64,000 nt of DNA. It comes from Pseudomonas moraviensis. GTDB taxonomy: Bacteria; Pseudomonadota; Gammaproteobacteria; Pseudomonadales; Pseudomonadaceae. Shown here piece after piece: positions 63,795 to 64,000 of this stretch (position 1 is its first letter; the number at the start of each line of letters is the position of its first letter). Below the pieces are notes generated by a model. The model had not been told where the DNA came from, searched no databases, and saw only the letters and a program-made list of their open reading frames with translations. Position numbers and translations under genes: made by a program. Where the stretch lies: the NCBI RefSeq assembly GCF_900105805.1, contig NZ_LT629788.1, positions 1,674,001 through 1,738,000 of the forward strand, in the 5' to 3' direction.

Positions 63795-64000
63795 TCAGTC
63801 GCGATAAGCCTCGGTCACCTGCGCCGTCTGGTCAGCGGGCACGCGAATTTCTTTCGCATTGGCGTCGCTCTTCTGCTCGCTCTGGGCGTGCTGGACCGGG
63901 AAATTGTCGTAGTAATAACGCATGCGCTCAGCGCCGCCTTCGGCGAAGACGCTGGCAGAACCCAGGGCAAACAGCCCGGCAAGCATTGCGGTAGTGATTT
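63795..64000 (-). CDS. Small exported protein, 5' end cut by the window
   Basis: At least 68 residues. A visible ATG at 63986 would give a start inside a signal peptide; the frame continues upstream as ITTAMLAGLFALGSASVFA, so the true start is probably just outside the window. After the cleavage site comes EGGAERMRYYYDNFPVQHAQ and an acidic tail. The AEGGxER start of the mature part recalls small periplasmic proteins annotated as PtrA N-terminal-like in Pseudomonas; I give that only as a lead. A terminator follows at 63712. Confidence 0.65.
   Translation of the reverse strand, partial: ITTAMLAGLFALGSASVFAEGGAERMRYYYDNFPVQHAQSEQKSDANAKEIRVPADQTAQVTEAYRD

Overview
The window looks like a chromosomal segment of a Pseudomonas of the fluorescens group. 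The support is the dense set of REP palindromes with a CTCGCGA-type core (at least ten), a PvdQ-type acylase, a DpkA reductase, a CcoG, and the trehalose/alpha-glucan gene set in an order I know from other Pseudomonas. I see no rRNA, tRNA, CRISPR, integrase, transposase or prophage genes. Both ends cut genes: an EAL-domain protein on the left and a small secreted protein on the right.

Layout. 0-6 kb: EAL-domain protein end, SDR oxidoreductase, MocR-type regulator, CcoG, a DUF3203-like small protein and an MgtC/SapB membrane protein. 6-32 kb: a trehalose/alpha-glucan region in two arms. The plus arm is glgE, treS-maltokinase fusion and glgB. The minus arm is glgA, treZ, malQ, treY, a DUF2934 protein and glgX. 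Fused to the end of the glgX transcript by stop/start overlaps are an acyl-CoA dehydrogenase-like gene, a PIG-L deacetylase, a NodS-like methyltransferase and a family 2 glycosyltransferase; a second PIG-L gene with an altered catalytic motif follows. An outer-membrane barrel and a phosphodiesterase/nuclease-fold gene sit between the arms. The glucan enzymes work together as follows: GlgA makes alpha-1,4-glucan, TreY/TreZ cut trehalose from it, TreS and its kinase domain turn trehalose into maltose-1-phosphate, GlgE polymerises that, and GlgB, GlgX and MalQ branch, debranch and rearrange the chains. No glgC or glgP lies in the window.

32-38 kb: hydroxyacid dehydrogenase, exported alpha/beta hydrolase, a DUF411/YqaA pair, a chemoreceptor and an unknown protein. 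38-45.4 kb: a tight minus-strand operon of an MFS exporter, a LuxE-like acyl ligase, a LuxC reductase fused to a PaaK-like ligase, a second PaaK-like ligase and a GNAT acetyltransferase. It reads as an uncharacterised small-molecule (aldehyde-forming) pathway and is the strongest candidate for something new. 45.7-50 kb: pvdQ with a divergent Fur-like DNA-binding protein and a convergent FecR anti-sigma factor. 50.4-55.3 kb: a 1620-residue toxin-like protein (DUF6543 type) ending in a probable zinc metallopeptidase domain. 55.5-64 kb: dpkA, a DUF883 protein, a LysR/nitrilase divergent pair, a LEA-type lipoprotein, a purine permease, a ZapE-family ATPase and a DinB-family protein.

All functions are read from motifs and remembered family features; no database search was possible. 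Starts were chosen by ribosome binding sites and gene overlaps, and several differ from the longest open frame.
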